From the NCBI GenBank assembly GCA_052143095.1, contig JBKQTR010000165.1:42420-106419 (forward strand): a stretch of DNA of 64,000 nt. Direction: 5' to 3'. Positions within the stretch are counted from its first letter, which is position 1. Every line of letters starts with the position of its first letter. The position numbers were made by a program, and so were the translations under genes. Below are positions 60,193-64,000 of the stretch, piece by piece. This DNA is from DAHUYF01 sp052143095. Its GTDB lineage: Bacteria; Pseudomonadota; Alphaproteobacteria; ATCC43930; CGMCC-115725. The notes under the pieces were generated by a model. That model searched no databases and had not been told where the DNA came from. It saw only the letters and a list, made by a program, of their open reading frames with translations.

Positions 60193-61401
60193 ATGGCGCC
60201 GAGCGGCGTGCGCAAAACCACCCTTCCGGTGGGCGTGGTCTTTTCCACGACCGGCTCGTACCGCACCATCGGCACGGCGATGCTCAACGGCGCGCTGCTG
60301 GCGATCGAGGAGATCAACGAAAGCAGCCGCTTCGACTTCACGCTCGATCCCGTCATCCGCGACCCCGGCGGCGAGCCCACGGCGTATCGCGTGCTGTGCG
60401 AAGAGCTGCTGCGGCCGCGGGCGCTGCGTCACATCATCGGCTGCTATACCTCGTCGAGCCGCAAGGAAGTGATCCCGGCGATCGAGAAATACGACGCGCT
60501 GCTCTGGTATCCCTCGCATTACGAAGGCTTCGAGAGCAGCAACAACGTCATTTATACCGGCGCCTCGCCCAACCAGCACATCGTGCCGCTGCTGAACTTC
60601 ATGATGCGCGAGCGCGGGCGGCGGGTCTATTGCGTCGGCTCCAACTATATCTGGGCGTGGGAGAACAACCGGATCCTGCGCGAGATCGTGCAGGCGCGCG
60701 GCGGTACCGTGCTCGGCGAGAAATATCTGCCGGTGGGCTCGACCGACGTCGATCGCTTCATCGGCGAGATCCGCGAGGCGCAGCCCGACTTCATCTTCAA
60801 CACGCTCATCGGCGAATCCAGCTACGCCTTCTACCGCGCCTATGCCGCGATCGGCGCCGAGGACAAGCGCGTCGGCCCGGCGCGGATCCCGGTGACGAGC
60901 TGCAGCCTGTCGGAGCCGGAGCTGCTGTCGATCGGCGCGCCGGCAGCCGCCGGGCATATCGCCTCGAGCGTCTATTTCCAGAGCATCGACCGGCCGCTCA
61001 ATCACCGCTTCGTCACGCGCTATCGCGCCCGCTTCGGCGCGCATGAGGTGACCTCGGCGGACGCGGAGGCCTCCTATCTCGCGGTGATCCTGCTGGCACG
61101 CGCGATCAGCGCCTCGGGGTCGACCGACATCCTCGAGGTCAAGAAGGCGCTCTATCAGTGCCGCATCGACGCGCCGCAAGGCTCCGTCCGCATCGACCCC
61201 GCCAACAATCACAGCTATCTGACGCCGGCGCTCGGCATCTCGCGCGCGGACGGCCAATTCGACATCACCTGGACCGCCGGCGAGCCGGTGCGTCCCGACC
61301 CCTATCTCGTCTGGCTCGACGTCAACGCGCTCGGCGAGGGAGCGTCGGCGCAGCCGGTATCCCGCGATCAGCGCGCGCATCTGCGCATGGTGAGGGAATG
61401 A
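60193..61401 (+). CDS. AmiC-like cytoplasmic ligand sensor
   Basis: 402 residues without a signal peptide. A type I periplasmic-binding fold in the urea/amide branch: VGVVFSTTGSYRTIGTAMLNGALLAIEEIN in parts (about 11-40), CYTSSSRKEVIPAIEKYDALLWYP in parts and YLVWLDVNALGEG at the end. AmiC-type proteins hold an ANTAR antiterminator inactive until a small amide or urea binds. ATG 60193 has AAAGGAG upstream. Its stop overlaps the next gene start (ATGA). Confidence 0.85.
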   Translation: MAPSGVRKTTLPVGVVFSTTGSYRTIGTAMLNGALLAIEEINESSRFDFTLDPVIRDPGGEPTAYRVLCEELLRPRALRHIIGCYTSSSRKEVIPAIEKYDALLWYPSHYEGFESSNNVIYTGASPNQHIVPLLNFMMRERGRRVYCVGSNYIWAWENNRILREIVQARGGTVLGEKYLPVGSTDVDRFIGEIREAQPDFIFNTLIGESSYAFYRAYAAIGAEDKRVGPARIPVTSCSLSEPELLSIGAPAAAGHIASSVYFQSIDRPLNHRFVTRYRARFGAHEVTSADAEASYLAVILLARAISASGSTDILEVKKALYQCRIDAPQGSVRIDPANNHSYLTPALGISRADGQFDITWTAGEPVRPDPYLVWLDVNALGEGASAQPVSRDQRAHLRMVRE

Positions 61402-62033
61402 CCATGCTCATCCCGAATTTCCGCGACCGGCGCGCGCTCATCCTCCACCGCGAGGACCACAACCGCGACGCCCTCGTGGCGCAGCTCACGCGGCTGGGCG
61501 TCAGGGCGAGCTCCGCCTGGCCGGCGGAAGCGGTGACTGCATCGGACAGCGACGTCGTGTTCTTCGACGCCGATATGGGCTTTGACGGGCTCTTCGCCTG
61601 GAAGAACGGCAAGGCGCGGATGCCGCTGATCGCGCTGCTGGGCTCGGAGGCGCCGGGGCGGATCGAGTGGATGCTGGCACAGGAGCCTTGCGCCTATTTG
61701 TCAAAGCCGATCGGCTCGACCGGAGCGTTCAGCGCCTTGTCGATCGCCTTCCACAATTTCGCGCTGAAGCAGACGCGGGACGAGGCGTTGCGGCAGATCG
61801 GCATGCAGCACCAGATCCGCGGCGCCGTGCTGCGCGCGGCGGCGGCGCTGATGAAGCGCCATGACCTCGATCCCGGCGCGGCGCTTGGCATCCTGCGCAC
61901 GGAGAGCATGCGCCGACGCCTGCCGCTCGAGACCGTGAGCGCGCTCGTGCTGGACGGCAAATGGCTGCCGGCGGCGCGCGCGCCGCGCCGGCCAGCGACC
62001 GGGCAGGACGGCAAGAGGGCGACCTCTGGCTAG
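61398..62033 (+). CDS. AmiR-like ANTAR antiterminator
   Basis: 211 residues: a receiver-like N-terminal domain (about 1-120) without the usual phosphoacceptor pattern, a coiled-coil linker and a C-terminal ANTAR domain (about 135-195). In the ANTAR domain, AAAALMKRHDLDPGAALGILRTESM is the RNA-binding three-helix core. It should bind the leader RNA at 60017-60140 and prevent termination. Coupled to the AmiC-like gene by ATGA. Confidence 0.85.
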   Translation: MTMLIPNFRDRRALILHREDHNRDALVAQLTRLGVRASSAWPAEAVTASDSDVVFFDADMGFDGLFAWKNGKARMPLIALLGSEAPGRIEWMLAQEPCAYLSKPIGSTGAFSALSIAFHNFALKQTRDEALRQIGMQHQIRGAVLRAAAALMKRHDLDPGAALGILRTESMRRRLPLETVSALVLDGKWLPAARAPRRPATGQDGKRATSG

Positions 62034-62103
62034 CGACGAATGGGGAGCGCCGATGGATGGCCTCGGCGCTGCGGATCTCTACCCATCAAGGAGGAGGGGC
62101 GGC

Positions 62104-63642
62104 ATGACTACCCAGGACAGGATGACGGCGCCGGCCGATAGCGACGGCGCCAAGAACAGCGGCGACGCCGGCGGCGGCCCCGTGATCGACCGCCGCACGC
62201 TGATCCAGGGCGCCGGCGCGGCGGTCGCCAGCGCGGCGCTCCTGACGCAGGCGCGGCCGCTTTGGGCGCAAGGCAAGGATCCGGTCAAGCTCGGCTTCAT
62301 CGAGGATTATTCCGGCAATCTTTCGGTCTATGGCCTGCAGAAGCTGCATGCTGCGCAATTGGCGGTGAAGGAGATCAACGAGGGCAAGACGCTGAAGGGG
62401 GCCCCGGTGGGGGCCGGCGGCCTCGGCGCGCTCGCCCAATTCCCGGCGAAGCCGCCGATCATCAGCAAGGACGGCACCGCTCTCGCCGTGGTCAGCGACG
62501 GCGGCGCCAAGGACAAGAGCGACGTCGTCTTCGCCGAGGATGACGAGGTGTTCGTCGATAGCGGCGACAAGGGCATTCTCGGCCGCGAGGTCCAGCTCCT
62601 GGCGCCGGACGGCCAGAGCAACAACGCCATCTGGCAGCAGCTTGCCCGCCGCCTCATCCAGCAGGACAAGGTCGACGTGCTCGTCGCCGGCTTTGCAAGC
62701 GCCGAGCGCGAGGCGATCCGGCCGATCGTCGACCAGGCAAAGCAGCTCTATTTCTACACCAACCAATACGAAGGCGGCGTCGCCGACGCCAATACCTTCT
62801 GCACCGGTCCGGTCTGCGAGCAGCAGGTGATCCCCGGCGTGCAATACATGGTCGAGAAATTCGGCCCCCGCGGCTACACCATCGCCGCCGACTATAATTT
62901 CGGCCAGCTCACCGCCGCCTGGACGCGCGCCTTTGCACCGCTGGTCGGCGGCCAGATCATCGGCGAGGAGTTCGTGCCGCTGGCGGTTTCGGAATTCAGC
63001 ACCGTGATCGCGCGCCTCCAGCAGGCGAAGCCCGATTGGGTGATGACGCTGCTGGTCGGCCAGAACCAGTCCAACTACTACCCGCAAGCCGCCGCCGCCG
63101 GACTCAAATTCCCGATGGTGTCGACGGTCAACATGGCACAAGGCTATGAGCACAAGCGCTTCGCGCCCCCCTCGCTCGCGGGCATGCACAACGCCATCCA
63201 ATACCAGATGGAAGTGCCGACCAACCGCAACCGCGCCTTCGTCAAGCGCTGGATGGCAATGTTCCCCGACGACCAGTATATCGGCGAGATGGCGCAGAAC
63301 ACCTATTTCACCGTCCATCTCTACGCCAAGGCCGTGCGGCTCGCGGGCACGACCGACCAGGAGACCGTCAAGAAGGCGTTGGAGGCCGGCTGGTCGATCG
63401 AGGCGCCGGAGGGCGCCGTCTTCCTCGAGCCGGGCACGCATCACTGCGCGCATTACATCCGCCTCGCGGTCTGCGACGAGAACCACAATGTCAGCTTCGT
63501 GCGCGAATGGCCGATGATCCAGGCGTGGTGGCTGCAGCGGCTCGGCGTCAATCTGATCCGCACGCCGGAATACAAGCAATACACCCCGGACGAGGATCCC
63601 TATTTCGCGATGTTCCTGAAGGGCGACAAGAAGAAGACCTAG
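62104..63642 (+). CDS. Urea/short-chain amide ABC transporter binding protein
   Basis: 512 residues from ATG 62104, with AAGGAGGAGG upstream; it is longer than typical UrtA. A twin-arginine-like signal (DRRTLIQGAGAAVASAALL) ends near residue 55. The type I binding fold follows: KLGFIEDYSGNLSVYGLQKLHAAQLAVKEI in parts, FYTNQYEGGVADANTFCTG, QNTYFTVHLYAKAV. It best matches UrtA/FmdD-type proteins for urea or formamide. The permeases and ATPases would lie past the right edge. Confidence 0.85.
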   Translation: MTTQDRMTAPADSDGAKNSGDAGGGPVIDRRTLIQGAGAAVASAALLTQARPLWAQGKDPVKLGFIEDYSGNLSVYGLQKLHAAQLAVKEINEGKTLKGAPVGAGGLGALAQFPAKPPIISKDGTALAVVSDGGAKDKSDVVFAEDDEVFVDSGDKGILGREVQLLAPDGQSNNAIWQQLARRLIQQDKVDVLVAGFASAEREAIRPIVDQAKQLYFYTNQYEGGVADANTFCTGPVCEQQVIPGVQYMVEKFGPRGYTIAADYNFGQLTAAWTRAFAPLVGGQIIGEEFVPLAVSEFSTVIARLQQAKPDWVMTLLVGQNQSNYYPQAAAAGLKFPMVSTVNMAQGYEHKRFAPPSLAGMHNAIQYQMEVPTNRNRAFVKRWMAMFPDDQYIGEMAQNTYFTVHLYAKAVRLAGTTDQETVKKALEAGWSIEAPEGAVFLEPGTHHCAHYIRLAVCDENHNVSFVREWPMIQAWWLQRLGVNLIRTPEYKQYTPDEDPYFAMFLKGDKKKT

Positions 63643-63705
63643 CGCATGTCCGGTCCGGCGGGACTCACGGGCGGGGTGCTATCCCTCTCCGCGCGTAGCG
63701 GCTAT

Positions 63706-63760
63706 CGGAGCCGCACATCTCACAGCCCCTCCCCCCTTGAGGGGGAGGGCAATCGCATAT
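63706..63760. repeat. Dispersed intergenic repeat, copy 2
   Basis: GCCGCACATCTCACAGCCCC, a C-rich run, CTTGAGGGGGAGGGCAATCGC. It matches the block at 6527-6569 in order and spacing. CCCCCTTGAGGGGG within it is a short inverted repeat. Confidence 0.6.
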
Positions 63761-63885
63761 GCCGTCAAGCTGCTGGATGGAAAAGATGGACCACGGAGAC
63801 ACGGAGAGCACGGAGAAGCGAAGAATGGCGCGCTGTCGCGCGCTTGGCGCATGTTCCAAGCCCCCCACCCCCACCAACCACCGCC

Positions 63886-63957
63886 GTCCCCGCGCAAGCG
63901 GGGACCCAGGGCGAGCGCCGCGCGGTTGCTCCTGGGCCCCGGCTTTCGCCGGGCGAC
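63886..63957. repeat. REP-like palindromic element
   Basis: GTCCCCGCGCAAGCGGGGACCCAGG at the left is itself a hairpin, and CCTGGGCCCCGG...CCGGGCGAC at the right is a partial reverse complement of it. Intergenic REP-like units of this form are common in alphaproteobacteria. I cannot count copies beyond this window. Confidence 0.5.
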
Positions 63958-64000
63958 GGAGATGTTTCACCCTTTTCGGAATCCGGTCTAGCGGATGGTG

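Larger units (their letters stand above)
63643..64000. other. Gene-free right edge with repeats
   Basis: About 360 bases with no supported gene. It holds a second copy of the CCCCTCC...CTTGAGG repeat (63706-63760), a short CACGGAG direct repeat around 63790-63820 and a palindromic GGGGACCCAGG element. The rest of the binding-protein operon may begin after 64000. Confidence 0.5.

Noticed and set aside
62086..63579. 497-codon open frame on the minus strand
   Set aside because: Antisense to the urea/amide binding protein, with a shadow-like Ala/Arg/Asp/Leu composition.
63780..63830. CRISPR-like short repeats near the right edge
   Set aside because: Only a few copies of a CACGGAG-type heptamer with no regular spacers are present.

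Overview
This window is GC-rich chromosomal DNA from a methylotrophic alphaproteobacterium, probably of the Hyphomicrobiales or a related order. The placement rests on gene content only: a lanthanide-type methanol dehydrogenase (xoxF), the tetrahydromethanopterin (H4MPT)/methanofuran C1 pathway, a phasin, a long-form dihydropteroate synthase, ArsR-SRPBCC and AraC-LysE pairs, and PQQ-linked accessory genes. No tRNA, rRNA, CRISPR array or transposase gene was found.

Layout. 1-13.4 kb is an accessory-like zone of small hypothetical genes with ordinary enzymes and regulators: two VOC-fold or flavin oxidoreductases, an ArsR-SRPBCC-cytochrome b561 operon, LysE with AraC, a frameshifted iron-sulfur/SCP2 protein opposite a MarR gene, a 42-residue lipoprotein and a candidate structured RNA. 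13.6-19.3 kb holds a lytic transglycosylase, a nitroreductase, an NDH-2-like flavoprotein and a phasin. 19.4-26.0 kb (+ strand) is folP, a pentapeptide-repeat protein, then the PQQ-alcohol-dehydrogenase-associated ABC system (binding protein, beta-propeller, ATPase, permease, unknown periplasmic protein) with stop/start overlaps. 26.0-29.8 kb (- strand) is xoxF-xoxG-xoxJ-CXXCW protein, converging on the ABC operon.

30-48.5 kb is the C1 core. On the minus strand are a pterin dehydratase homologue and fhcBADC, directly upstream of xoxF. On the plus strand are mptG, mtdB, an ATP-grasp gene, mch, a second ATP-grasp gene, a CitG-like gene and fae. Then come a HisA-like gene, a third ATP-grasp gene, the H4MPT-linked kinase-fold gene, mfnB, a DUF447 gene, a DHPS-related gene, a flavoprotein, an amino-acid-kinase-fold gene and a dihydroneopterin aldolase. 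Together XoxF makes formaldehyde, Fae condenses it with H4MPT, and MtdB, Mch and Fhc oxidise it to formate. The other genes build the two cofactors.

48.7-56.4 kb carries periplasmic unknowns, a SoxYZ-like carrier, an isolated pqqA (25 codons), a quinoprotein-relay zinc hydrolase, a VWA protein, a second pentapeptide protein and a large EF-hand membrane protein. 56.5-60 kb has a VOC dioxygenase behind an FNR/FixK-type box, small genes and decayed gene fragments. 60.1-63.6 kb is an AmiC/AmiR-type sensor and antiterminator pair, preceded by an intrinsic terminator leader, and a urea/short-amide binding protein. The last 350 bases contain dispersed repeats.
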